Program-made: the position numbers and the translations under genes | Notes under the pieces: generated by a model | Seen by the model: only the letters and a program-made list of their open reading frames with translations | The model's database searches: none | What the model was told of the DNA's origin: nothing | Assembly: GCA_018398765.1 (NCBI GenBank) | Contig: JAHBMJ010000907.1 | Span: 1 to 55,446 of the forward strand | Origin: Chromera velia | Taxonomy: Eukaryota > Sar > Chromeraceae | Direction: 5' to 3' | DNA length: 55,446 bases | Part shown: positions 23,417-45,000 of the stretch, piece after piece | Numbering within the stretch: the stretch's first letter is position 1 | How the letters are laid out: each line of letters starts with the position of its first letter

Positions 23417-24082
23417 ATGGGATCCGACAAGGACGCTCTGAAGACGGGACCTGATGGGCTTCCCCTCATTCCAGAGAAGGACAAGAAGTTCAATCCGGTT
23501 TTCTTTGGTCTTTTCTATACCATTCCGGTCCTCGTTGGTTTGGGCATTGCTTATGCAATCTTCGCCTTCGGATCCACTGCAGTGTACACGGAGCGCATCA
23601 GCGCAGTCGTTGCTGCAGACCTCCATTGGGCCTTTGCAGCAGTCGCCGTGCTGAGTCGTGTGGTTTCCTTTGTGAACTTCTACCCCATGGTCTACAAGAA
23701 CAAAATCATGGGGTCTAAAGCCAAGAACCTTCGGTCCAACCCCTACCTCTACAAGGCCATCGGAGACGGCGCAGCGAATAACGTCATTATCTTTGCGGAC
23801 GGAGGTGACCTGGGAGCATATAACCGTGCTCAGAGATCTCTGCACCATATGATTGAGAACTTCGCAGTGATTCTTGCGGGGCTCTTCCTGGTCTCTCAGG
23901 TCTTTCCTTTCCCCGTGTTCGTGTGCACGTGCGTGTTCGGGCTTGGGAGAATTCTTCACCAAGTGGGGTACACGACTGGGTACGGGGGGCACGCGTTGGG
24001 GTTCATGCTCTCCTTCATCACCTGTCAGATCATTGAGGGCATGTGCATTCTGGTCGCATTGAAGGGCCTGGGGGTACTCTGA
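23417..24082 (+). CDS. MAPEG-family membrane protein (glutathione transferase / eicosanoid type)
   Basis: Single-exon gene of 221 residues starting MGSDKDALKT. Four hydrophobic segments are visible at about residues 28-52, 62-88, 146-178 and 192-216. The conserved MAPEG stretch is at 136-149 (NRAQRSLHHMIENF), matching the R..R..H...EN pattern that lines the glutathione site in microsomal GST, FLAP and LTC4 synthase; this is followed by GRILHQVGYTTGYGG and the last helix. Members are trimeric membrane proteins of the ER or related membranes, many conjugating glutathione or reducing peroxides. The length is above the typical 150 because of an N-terminal extension. Which substrate it uses cannot be read from sequence. 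It lacks introns, unlike its neighbours. Confidence 0.85.
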   Translation: MGSDKDALKTGPDGLPLIPEKDKKFNPVFFGLFYTIPVLVGLGIAYAIFAFGSTAVYTERISAVVAADLHWAFAAVAVLSRVVSFVNFYPMVYKNKIMGSKAKNLRSNPYLYKAIGDGAANNVIIFADGGDLGAYNRAQRSLHHMIENFAVILAGLFLVSQVFPFPVFVCTCVFGLGRILHQVGYTTGYGGHALGFMLSFITCQIIEGMCILVALKGLGVL

Positions 24083-24871
24083 GCTGGGGTTGTGCGGGGT
24101 TTCCTTCTGAGAAAAAGAGAAGACGTGTCACGTGTGTCGAAAAGGAAAAGAGAGAGAGAGGATGCACGGAAGCACACAGTGAATGAATGGAAAGAAACCA
24201 TGGGAATTTGTCAAGAAGACCAGTCAAGTCAAGCTCCTAATGGAGGTGGTCGTGTTCTGTTCTGTTGTGTCGAGGGCCGATCGAAGGTTTGTGAATCCGC
24301 CGTGGCGTCAGTGTCTCTGCGCCCGTGTCTCGGTCTGAGCCGGTCATCTAATCTAAGTCGTTCGATGAATGTATGCAACTAGGTATGCAAGTGGTTTCTC
24401 TCTCTTATGCGGTACATGCATGTGTGTCCATGCTGTTGAGTGATCCATGCATACGTGTAGGAAATCAGATGGAAGTGCTGTTGACTGTGTTTGCCAACCA
24501 GGCAGATGCGCATGTTGCTTGCAGATCGCATTGTATGATTCGCATTTGACTCTTCTAACATTTCTAACATTGGTTAGCAATTATATACAAAACATTTAGC
24601 AACAAATATTAGAAATTAGATTGAAATTCTAATACTTTCTAGAATATTTTGTATGAGTTTTTATCTTTTTTTTTTGTTTTTTACTAGTATTGATTGATTG
24701 ATTGATTGATTGAGTATGCTTTTGTCCTCCTTCATCCTTTTCGTGATCGTGAACGTTTTCCTATTCAAAAACGAAAAAAGGTTTTTTGTGAGACCTCAAT
24801 CCTAGGAACCTTCTATTTTTTTTTACTAGCTTTTCTATATCACTTTGTTTTCTACCCACGTCGGACCTATA

Positions 24872-26089
24872 GGCGACGCACAGTGGTAAAAAAAAAAAAA
24901 AAAAAAACCTTTCCAGATTTTTTTTTTTCTTTTTTTCTACGAAGGATTTCCTAGAGCACCTCTAGGAGCACCTAGAGGAGCACCTTTTAGAAGTACTTTT
25001 AAACTAACTTCCTCGCGAACTTATTACTCAACTCAAAGTTTTAAACATCTTTCAACCCTAGTTTCAACCCTAGTTCTAGTCCTAGTTGTTATTGTACGTT
25101 TGTCTTGTTTCTACTAGTATCTCTACTAGTGTCTTCACCATTCCATCATCGACTTTGTTGAACACGGACTAACCAATTTTTTTTCCCTTGTTCAACTGCA
25201 CTGTCACCAGACTTTTCTCTCTTCTCTTTGCTGTGTCTGTTAAAAAAACTAACCATGTCTTCTTGTTTTCCATTCACATTGACTTGCATCCGCCCTTTCT
25301 TTCTTATAAATTCTGCAGCCACTTCAGTATCATCCCCATGCGGTATCGACTTGTGCTCTTGGTTGAACACATTTTCACGGCTGGCCGCTGCATCTGTATT
25401 ATCACCTTGCTCATCCTCCTTCTCCCCCTCGTCTTCAGCATCTTCATACAGTTCTCCAGATAGACACAGACACAAAGACGCACACACATACACATACGTC
25501 TGTGGTGGTTCTCTCAGACACATCTGACGTCCTTCTTGCTTCCCTCCTCTGAGGAATACCGGATGATGGACTAGGTTATGGACCAACTGAGTGTGAGAGA
25601 CGAGGGAGACAGAGGGAGTGACCTGGTCCGTCGTTTCACCATTCATGCTAATTAAAAAATGAATGAAATCTGCGTGTATGGCACTGCATGCAGCGACCAT
25701 CGCAAAAGGGGATTACAGGGACGAAGGCGAGCGGGCGGGCGAAGGGAAAAGGGGGCTCTCTTTTCTCCTATGCAAAGAGTGACAAGAAGGATGGATGCAT
25801 GGATGCAGACAGAAGAGCAGACAGAGGAGAAGTTCTTTGACTGGCTCTTTGACGATATCTAGGACGATATACATTTCGAAGCTCTAGTCGAAGCTAGTTT
25901 TGGTCAATCCTTTTAAGCGTCTACCAAGCTAAAAATGAAACTGGGATCCTAGATATGATTCAAACTCTAGTTGAAGCTAGTCATTTAACCTTTATTTTTT
26001 TTTAGATATACAATAAAATTTTAAATAAATAAAAAAAAAAATAGACGTTTTCAGATTTTTTTTTTTTTTTTTTACTACTGTGCGTCGCC
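24872..26089 (-). mobile_element. Long copy of the GGCGACG TIR element, 1218 bp
   Basis: Left end GGCGACGCACAGTGGTA plus A-run at 24872; right end T-run, TACTACTGTGCGTCGCC to 26089; TA at 24870-24871 and 26090-26091. It is the reverse-orientation relative of the element at 6320-7085, with closely matching subterminal 250-350 bases on each side. The additional middle (about 25146-25600) contains an open frame of 184 codons on the minus strand, acidic and Lys-rich, without a recognised domain. On the plus strand a short frame at 25659-25862 ends EEQTEEKFFDWLFDDI. No DDE/D transposase core was recognised, so the element is probably non-autonomous or carries an unrecognised protein. Confidence 0.8.
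25146..25700 (-). CDS. Element-internal open frame, unknown
   Basis: An open frame of 184 codons inside the long TIR element. The C-terminal half (from ELYEDAEDEGEKEDEQG) is acidic then basic and looks like real protein; the middle (YVYVCASLCLCLS) derives from a CA-type microsatellite. It may therefore contain an intron. The short element copy at 6320 has lost most of this segment. No family was recognised; a transposition function is only suggested by location. Confidence 0.25.
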   Translation of the reverse strand: MVAACSAIHADFIHFLISMNGETTDQVTPSVSLVSHTQLVHNLVHHPVFLRGGKQEGRQMCLREPPQTYVYVCASLCLCLSGELYEDAEDEGEKEDEQGDNTDAAASRENVFNQEHKSIPHGDDTEVAAEFIRKKGRMQVNVNGKQEDMVSFFNRHSKEKREKSGDSAVEQGKKNWLVRVQQSR

Positions 26090-26091
26090 TA

Positions 26092-26180
26092 GCGTCGGAC
26101 ATTCGGCATTGGGGCGGGAGGCCAATCTTCCGGACATAAATCTTAATCCTAATCCTACCAACTTTTCAACTATTTTTTTA
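26092..26180. repeat. Interspersed repeat with GTCGGACATTCGGCATT and AATCCTAATCCT
   Basis: GTCGGACATTCGGCATT, then CCGGACATAAATCTTAATCC, matches the reverse complement of 39290-39380, where GGATTAGGATTAGGATT leads to ATGCCGAATGTCCGAC. Two weaker relatives (GGATAGGATTTATG) occur at 51731 and 52173. It begins right at the edge of the TIR element. Confidence 0.6.
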
Positions 26181-26912
26181 ATATTCTTTACAGTCATCAT
26201 CAATTTAATAATAGTCTGCTAGTATCTGCTAGTCTAGCTACTAGCTAACAGGGTATAGACCGTGTAGTCTTCATGCAAGAGAAGGTTTAATGAAGCCTCC
26301 AGAAATCGATTAAGCCGCAGAAATGAAACAAAATAGTAGGAAAAATATAATTAAAGTACTAATATTGAATTTTTAAAGAAATGTAGAAAGAAATTATTCT
26401 ACAGAGGTTGTATTCAAACTATTGTATTTAAAATCAAATTTTTAGGGATTGATGTCACCCGATTTAGCATAAGAAAAGTGAATTTCTTTAGGGTATCAGT
26501 AAAAGGTAAAAATTATAAACTATTACTAATCCATTACGTAGCAGCTTTTGCCAGAGCTTTTGTCGGTTCCATCCTGAATCAAATACACTAAACAGAAGCG
26601 CTGTACAATCAGGTGCAGCTTTTGCGATATGTTGGTCTTCTTGTATTTTATATTTACTTTTCTGCTTCTCGAAACATACCGTCTGCCAATGCGCGTCCAA
26701 GCCGTGTGGTCTGCATCAGCAACAACGAGAAAAAAGTGATAGAAAAAAGAATGTTTAAAGCACCCCCTGCACTGCAGTCCATCAAAGTAAAACCATGATC
26801 TGCAAAAGAGCGCCTGACGAAATTGAACAAACACAGAGAAATGAAAAAATAAACAAGCAAGTACAGAGAGACGCAAAGAAAAAAAGAAAGGGAAAAGGCG
26901 AGCGAGCGACTC

Positions 26913-26970
<58 letters not shown>

Positions 26971-27128
26971 AAAGAAGAAAGAGAGGGAGGAAGAAAGGAA
27001 GGAACAAAAGAAGGGAGAAAGACAGGCAGACGGAAAGGACGAACGGAAGAAAGAAAAAACATGAGAGACAGCGGAGGGGGGTGGGCCAGGAGAAGTGAAG
27101 GACAGGACGAGGGAGAGAAAGAGATCGC
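26181..27128. other. AT-rich spacer with GT/GA microsatellite, no gene
   Basis: AT-rich DNA to about 26560, then mixed sequence with a GT run followed by a GA run at 26913-26967, lying beyond the stop codon of HPPK-DHPS. Open frames here encode only Ser/Leu or Arg/Glu repeats. Confidence 0.5.
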
Positions 27129-31184
<4,056 letters not shown>

Positions 31185-31401
31185 GTAGGAGACGGCAACC
31201 TACTTCTCCTCGATTTTCTTGCGAACATTTCTCCGTGGACAATTCCGGTATAAAGGGAGTCGCCCTTCTGTTGGTCTTCTGATTGATGCATGGATGAGTC
31301 AAAAACAATGTACAATGTATTCGGGCATGTACGATCGAACAGCCTCGGAAACGTTCCCGTCTACGAAAGTGCAAGAACGCTGGAGCTTCTGTGAGACATC
31401 A

Positions 31402-31446
31402 TGCAGGCATCTGACGCAAGCAAGCTTGCGAACGGCCCCGGAAAGC
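31402..31446 (-). promoter_or_regulatory. GCTTTCCGGGG block in the HPPK-DHPS/MCM6 divergent region
   Basis: On the minus strand: GCTTTCCGGGGCCGTTCGCA, then AGCTTGCTTGCGTCAGATG, almost identical over about 38 bases to the block at 65-105. It lies in the 666-base region between two divergent start codons (31184 and 31851). The flanking DNA is GC-rich with GCGCGC palindromes. Confidence 0.5.
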
Positions 31447-31850
31447 CGGACCGGTCCGCACGGCGCACGCGCGATCCGCGGACCCCATGCAAGCCATGGC
31501 GCCGCCGCGCGCAGATTTGGTTGATGCAAAGTCAGACTGGCGCGTCTCCTTCATTTTTTTCCCTCAATCAAGAACGGACCAGCTGTCAGATCCTGATCCT
31601 GATTTGATCGATATCGATCCAAACCATCTGGTCGACCACATTCATGCGTGAGGTCCTGCATGTGTCGGTGAAATGTCTGTGAATTTCTGATGTCCACTTC
31701 CGATTCGTTTCGACATCCAAGAAGATTTGATCCGAAGAATCCCACCCGGTCAGACTTTTTGTTTCGAGACGATTTGATTTAACTCTTCGTCTCTCTGTCT
31801 TTCTTCACTCTCTGTGAATATTATTTGATCCAGCCTCTTTCACCTGAACC

Positions 31851-37760
<5,910 letters not shown>

Positions 37761-39290
37761 GAGAGGAAGGAAGGAGGTCCTGTGTGTGTTCGACGAGGGA
37801 GGGAGGGGGGGAAGGGGGGGCCTGGGTGTTCTTCCTAGACGTACGAGGGGGGGGGAGAAGAGCAGACAGGAAGGAATCTTTCTGGTGGGAAGCGATGGAG
37901 TCTTTGCTCTCCGATGTGACTTCTTTTTCTGCCTTCTTTTTTCTCTCACGCTCACGTTGTGTGTCTTCGTCCCAGACCAGGAAGGCAAAGAAGAGGAGAC
38001 TGAAAGTCTTTCCTTCTCCCCTCTTCTTGCCCTTCTTTGTGGCAGGTAACTGATTGATCGACAGTCAGGGGGATCTTGCTATGTCTGTCGTTGCCCTTTC
38101 CTTCTGGAAGGTGAAGAATCCTTTCGGCCCGATCTCTCTCACCTCCTTCCCCTTCTCCTCCTTTCCCCTCCTTTCCTTTCGCCTCCTCTCTTTTCCTTTC
38201 CTCTCCTCTCCTCTCCTCTCCTCTGAAAGACTATACCTTTGTCTGCACATGGACCTTTGTGTCTGTGTGAGGACAGGTACAGGGGAAGGAAGGGGTCTGC
38301 CCGACTGCCAGTTTGTTTGTTTGTTGGGCGGGTATCTCACGACGTGCAAGGTTCTGCTCTGATTGCATATCCAAGCCTCCACCATTCTCTCGTGAGGTGT
38401 GCAAATAATCATCCTCGTGCTCATTTGCAAAAAAGAACGCCAGCCGTCTCAGTGCCTCTCCATTGAGGACCCACAGTCTGCCATGCAATGCATTTTCTGA
38501 ATTTGATGTTTCTATCTATGCAATCAAATCGCAAGCTTCTTTTGTCGCCTTTCATTCCATGTGACACCACTCCGGTGTCGATTCTTGTACGTCTCCTGAT
38601 GGATGCCTGCATCTAGGCCTGCATGCATGGAAGTCCTTCGCTTATTGCTTTATTGATCGAGCTGTCTGATCCAACAGGTGGGCGTGGTCGACATACACTC
38701 CAGACTGTTCAGCTTAAGCCGCTAAGCACTTAGCACTAGGCTAAGCATCTGCATGCTTGCGGATTCTTTTATTTGACTCGCCACCACCGTGCATGCAACC
38801 TCGCACGTGGTTGTGTTTGTGGTAGCACTATATAGAACAGCTCGATCATCGGCCTCATCTTTACTGCCGGATCTGCATAAAGTGTATCATCTAGTGTATC
38901 ATAAACTAGATCATAAACATATATACAGTTATAGTAATTTATATACATTAATATATATTTAAGTTTTAAGAGCAAGGACATCCGAAAACAAAAAAAGCTC
39001 TAGAATCATTTATAGAGTTAATTGTACATGCATTTCTTGATACATAATACATTTGTCCTCACTCCTGAATAAAGCCACCATCAACCTAGCATCAACATTG
39101 AAATCAACAAGAAAATGTCGATCAAGAATGAAAAACTAATTTATATTATAATTGGGCTTGATCAGAAAAGGTTCATTCAACGGTTTGAGTCGAGGCTATA
39201 GTCGAGGCCTGGAGCTTTCGCGCTAGCTCTCGTGGCAGCTAGTGGACCGTGAGGCAACCCACCTTTAACTAAGTCTGAAAATAGATATAA
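37761..39290. other. Spacer between MCM6 and the convergent gene, no gene
   Basis: Starts with pyrimidine-rich 3' flank of MCM6 (TCCTCTCCTC runs near 38150-38225), then becomes AT-rich from about 38860. No protein-like open frame was supported. Confidence 0.5.
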
Positions 39291-39380
39291 ATGAGTATTT
39301 TAGGATTAGGATTAGGATTTATGTTTAGATTTATGTCCAGAGGATTAGCCTCACGGCCTAATGCCGAATGTCCGACGTGC
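39290..39380. repeat. Interspersed repeat, second copy (opposite orientation)
   Basis: GGATTAGGATTAGGATTTATG, then ATGTCCAGAGGATTAGCC and TAATGCCGAATGTCCGAC: the reverse complement of the segment at 26092-26180, with a few substitutions and indels. AT-rich gene-free DNA continues to 39914. Confidence 0.6.
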
Positions 39381-39914
39381 AGCTTCCAGCCTTCTAGGGA
39401 AAGCGCTTAGACGCATAAGACCTCCTTGACCGGCCCGCAGAGGTCTATAGCCTGTGCCATAAATGGATCACATTGAACAAATCAATCACCTATGTATGTC
39501 TGCGAGAGGGCTCACTCTATTCTAAAGCAGGGATTGAAAGGAAACGATCCCAGAATTGCAGATGAACGGCTCGAAACGAGTTTTAAAACCTCCCAGCTTC
39601 CCCTCCTCCTCCTTTTTCCTTCGTCTTTTGCACATTCAAAAAGTTTTCACAACTTTAGTTTAAAATCATTTGAAATTAATGTAATGTTTTACTATGATAT
39701 CATAAATTATAGTTTATTAAAGTCTTTGATAAAAAAAAAAACTTTGTATCTAATTGCAGCCTTAGCAAGCAGGCTCGATTATTTTGTTCAACAAAAAAAA
39801 TCTTTTAAAATTGTACTTAAAATTTTGAATAAATCATTTCAAAAATCATAAAAATTTCTCATGTAATACCATTCGTTTTTTGTTTAGTTTTGCATTAAAA
39901 ACTTTTTTAAAGCT

Positions 39915-41892
39915 TCAAGCCCCCCCTTTGTTGGGATCTTTATACTTCCAAGCAGCTCCTGATTGAAGTGGTGCGCGTTTCCCTTGAATAACATCCCCCG
40001 TCAGACCTGGAGATCGCATAACGGCGCCAGCCGGTAGTAGAGGAGCAGTCCCAGCACGGATCTTGCTGTATCCGTTTCCCGGCAGACGAGGACCGGAGTG
40101 TCCTCCTGTCTGCCTTGCTACGTCTCCTTGAAAAGCATTCGAAAATGTCACCGCAGCGTTCTGAGGGTGAGGGGTTTTCTCGTGTGATTGTGAGGAGAGC
40201 CGTCTCGGCACATCTGCGCTCAGCGTTTTGACGTTCGAAGAATTCTGCAACGAATTCCCCCCTGCGCTCCCAAAGGCCTCCTTCATCCACTTCTGGAAGG
40301 GGGCTTCGTTGCTTGAAGACCCGGCAGGGGGGGGGAGGAGAACATCAGCTCCTAGGAGAACGGGCCGTCTGATTCCCAAGCCTATCGACTGTCTGTCAGG
40401 AAGAAGAGGGGGTGCAGTGTTCTTCCGAGGAGGGAAGAAACGGAGACGTGAAATGTTGCGTCTCGTTGAGAGGCTTGGCTCAGGCACAGGCCGTCTCCCA
40501 CCGCGCACACCGACACCCAGGGACCCTAACCCCCCCGTCATGCCCCTTGCCATTGTTCCTGGCGGTCCCGTGTCGGGCCTCCCAAATCTTCTCGGAGGGG
40601 GAGAGGGAGGACCCGACACTGCCTCTCCTGAGGGCCCTCTCTCTGGTTTGTTGTCGTTGGAGGTAATTTTCTCTTTTTCTCCTCCCGCTACGTTTGTTGT
40701 TTTCTGCCACCCTGAGGCATTTGCATTTTTGACAGTGGAAGAAAGGGAGAGCCTGGGTACAGGAGAGGGGGCGCCTGCCTCTGCCAGGGAAGAGGGGGGC
40801 CTGCACAGAAGAGCACAAGAAGTGAGGAGAAGGGACACACAAAAAACGGAACAGAGACAAAGGCAGAGACGGAAGGCGTATGAAGGCGAAGTCACAGGGA
40901 AGGCGGAAAAGGAAATTGAGCAAACAAAGAAGCAGGAGAAAAACATGCGTGGAACCACCTGAACGCTCCTTGAAAAAGATATTCGACAGGAAGAGAGCAT
41001 CAGTAAAATGAAAAAAGATGGCCGTTTACTGACGGAGCGTTTGCGGTGCCCGCAGTTACACTCTGACGAGCATTTGCGATCTGCAAGCGTACGCGACGTA
41101 CCGACAAACAGAAGCACACATACGCACAAACCATATGCAAGCCACAAATACGTATGCCGTTCCACTTCGCGCGCGCAGCACACCTCACACAAAGAGACAG
41201 ACACAATGAAACAGGCAGGAAACCGATGGATCTTTCCAAGCAGGCCAACACGCACACGCACACCCACATACACATACGTACACAGACTTCACGTACGGAG
41301 GATAGAAAGAGGGGGGGGGGCTCACAGAAAGCAGCAGGGCAGAATAGAGTAAAAGTGAAGTAGCCTAAACTAGAAAAACAAAGGATGGAAGCACCGAGAC
41401 CAAGGGAGAAGAAGGAGGCACGCACAAAACTGGCTTTTCGGCTGGCCTTCCCCTGCCCCACATACACAGACATCACTTTGTACAAACAAAAGCTGACCAC
41501 ATCTCCCATGTCGGCATCCGTTCTTGCCCAGGTGTTCAGGAGAAGGTCCTGTCGGGGCTTCTGCAAAGGCAAGACAAAAAGTGAAGTCAGCAGGAAATTG
41601 AGTGCATCTGTGGAGCGGCCGTCATTTATCACGACAGAAAGTTGGAGAAACCTTTCTTCCTTGAAAGAAGGAAGGAAACAGCCATTGCCAAAAGAAAACA
41701 ACGATGCTGCTCGGGGTAAACAAAAGCTTGCTCTTCTGTCTTCTGTATCAGTCACGTACACCTCGAATCACATGACACGATCTGGGTTTCGCAAACAAGT
41801 CAATCATGCAATGAATGGAAGCACAAACGGATCCACGGCTTCTGTGAGAATCAGACAGACGTATAGACATAGCCCGACAGACAGACGGACAG

Positions 41893-41938
<46 letters not shown>

Positions 41939-42015
41939 GGACAGACGGACAGACAGACAGACAGACAGACNNNNNNNNNNNNNNNNNNNNNNNNNNNNNN
42001 NNNNNNNNNNNNNNN

Positions 42016-42046
<31 letters not shown>

Positions 42047-45000
42047 CTGCAGTACCCCCAGACGATCCTTCACGGCCACGAATCTCAAATAGGCTTCGAG
42101 GGACCCTACTGGGGGGGAATCTTCTCTGCCTCCCTCTCTATCAGTCTTCTCTCTGCCATTGCACTCCCCTCCCTCCACCTGACTGGGAGAATCCTCACTG
42201 GACCTCCCGACCCTCTCTCCGTTCTCAACCCACTTGTCAAATTGGGAAGAACGAAAAGGGGGACGCACGACGCACGCACGATCGTCAAAGAGGACCGCCG
42301 CCTCAGGAGGCCCAGAGACAGAAATGACAGCCCTGGGGGTGTCAGGCTCGTCTACAGGATCGAAATTTCCCCCCCCAGGTATCCAGATTCGATTCCCCCT
42401 CCCGTTTTCTGCATCTGCAAACGACCTGACTGAGCATGGTGTGGGAAGTTTGTTTGCCCCCCGATCTCTGCCCCTTTCCCTACTCTCTCTGTCCCCATGA
42501 TCACCCAAACCCGATTCATTCCTCGACCCTCCAGACTCCCTCGTGATCTGTCTGAGCTTCTCAATGAGAATTGCGTCCACTGGGCCGCCCCCCTCTCTGT
42601 CACTGTCCAGACTGTTTCTACCACCTGTGTGATCAGGGGATTTCTCTAGTCCATCAATTCGTCGGCTGACAGGGGGACTTTGTCCTGCAGGCTGTTGAGG
42701 TGGCTGTTGAGCTCGGACCGTGCGGACTGTCCGTGCGGTGTTTGCAATAGACACAGAGGCTGTAGAGGCAGGTGGAGGCTCCATGAACGGGGGGATGGGA
42801 AGGGAGACGCCCAAGTGTGTGGGGGGTGAGGGGGACGGCGTGGTGCGGGGAAGCTCTAGACTCTCTCCCTCAAGTGACCTGTGTGCGTGAGGTCTTGTTC
42901 CTCCCTCTGTGCTCTGTGGCCTGATCAAAAGAACATCAGGTTGCATTACGGAGACGGCAACAAGATTCACAGGGCCGGTTTGAAGCTCTGTGGGGCTCAT
43001 GGGTTCGTTGGTCTTTTCAGCCCCTGTTGGGGACATGCGGTGCAGAAGGGAGGCGGGGGGTGGGGGTCTGCTTGCACTCCTTTTGCGCGGACGCCGCCAC
43101 CCCTTTTCGGACTCTGACTGCTGCTGGGTAGATTTGCCAAAATCAATCTCAACTGGGGATAACTTAAAAGGAGCACCGGAACCGACGCCTATGGGAGTAG
43201 AGGGTCGTGGAAGGGGCGATGTGTCCCCTGGGGTTGGGCTTGTTGGGGCGTGATTGACGTGTATTTCTGCATTGTTGGGTTCTCTTTCTTCGTCTGAAGT
43301 TTCATTGTGTGGATCATCAAGATCTGGTCTGGTGTGCTCGTGTAGGGCTGCTGCCTGACCTCGGGGGAGGGGGAGAGTGAACACCCCTCCTGGGGCTCCC
43401 TGGGCAATAGGTGCGGTTTTGGGACGGGGTGAGTCCCTTCCTGTCTCTATTGGAGTACGGAACCCTCCTGACCTTGGTCGGTTGTGCTTCTTTCCTGAAT
43501 GCATTGGAGGCACAACGGAGGGTTGGTGAGTCGAGGCGGAATGTTTGGAGTACTTTCGTCTGCCCTCAGGGCAGGTCGACGGTCTCTCTCCAAAGGGAGA
43601 GCCGGGGTCTCCCTGGGAATGTGAAAGAGGAGGCCAGGCAGAGTCGAGACGGGCTGGCGTCTCTGCGTCTCCAAATGAAGAGGCCGAGGTGAACCCCCTT
43701 CTGAGAGAGAGACCGCCCCCCGTGATGGACTCAGGGAGAAGGACCCATGAGCCTGCCGGAAGGTTCTTCAAAGGGAGACGGGCCTGCACGTATGCAGACA
43801 TGAATGCATGGGGAGTGGGTGGGTGGAGAAGAGACCCTCGGGAGACAGGGAAAGCCACAGAAAGACGAAGAAAGTGTCCATACAAAATGTGGAGAAGGGG
43901 TGGAGAGAAATTTGAAACGGATCCTCTGGAACGTCCCGCTGCTGCGTGTTTGCTGTGTTAATTGCAGCTTTCGTCTTACTTGAAGTGTGAGAACGTACGT
44001 GCATTTGGAAAGAAGAAGGAGAGCAGGAGGAGGCAAACAGATCAGGGCCGTTCAAATCAAGGCAGACCTAATAAGTCCGTTTTCTGCATCCGTTCTCCAC
44101 TATATTCTTCCCTCCCCCTCCTCATGCTGACCGACCTTCCGAGCCCGCCGAGACACTCTCAAGCTCTCTGTTGCAAGGAAAGAGTGAGCAACCCATCTGC
44201 AAAAGACACAGTCGGATAAAGAGATAAACAATCAAGGCTGACTTGTCTCGCATAAAGAGATAGAAGCTCAAAGAAGTGTAGACGGACGTGGCCGTGGGAA
44301 GGAAACCAGATTTTGTGTACGTGAAGGCCAAGGGCTCAAAAAGTTTACAATCGAGGAAAAAATGGCGTCGACCACATCAAGGGGACAGGTCAAACAAATG
44401 GCCACCTGAACAGCAGCAGTAACGGTGTCAGCCGAACAAGAAACACAAAAAGACACAAACTGAAAGCAGATGGCTCAATCGAGAACAAATGCGACAACAC
44501 TGACTCACTCACTTTCTGCTATGTCCTGCAGACTGTGCGTTGATCGCTGTACGGCAAAGTCTGTCCGCATCCTCTGCACTCATCGTCAAAAGTTCATCCA
44601 CCTCCCTGAACCCCTCCTCTCCCTCGTCAAACCCGTCCTCTTCTCTCTCCGCTTCCCTCGCCTGCCACAATTCGCCTGTAGAGGCTCCCGTCATTGCAGT
44701 CGCCATCCGAGGAACACAAACACCCAGTGACTGACCCCCCCCTAGCCCCACTCCCACAGCAGGTGTGGGGGACACACTCCCCTCTCTAACAGATTCCTGT
44801 CTACCAGGCCTGGGAGAGCACTCACTTGTGGAGGTCGTCATCTGGGAGGCTAGATGAATGCGTGAGCCCAGCGTTGCCTCATGTGCACCAGAAAGAAGGT
44901 TCCCTCCCGTCTCTTCTCTGTCTCTCCCCAACCCACGACGACCCTCAGGCCCCCCACTAGGACTTCTGTTTCCCCCCTGAGAAATAGATCTAGTCGCTTC

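Noticed and set aside
37784-38053. Possible extra MCM6 exon or new gene after the stop
   Set aside because: Composition is G-run and pyrimidine-run driven, no domain is seen, and the MCM6 frame already ends naturally at 37760.
39290-39330. GGATTA repeats as interstitial telomere
   Set aside because: Only three units, not the plant-type TTTAGGG, and the segment belongs to a dispersed repeat with other conserved parts.
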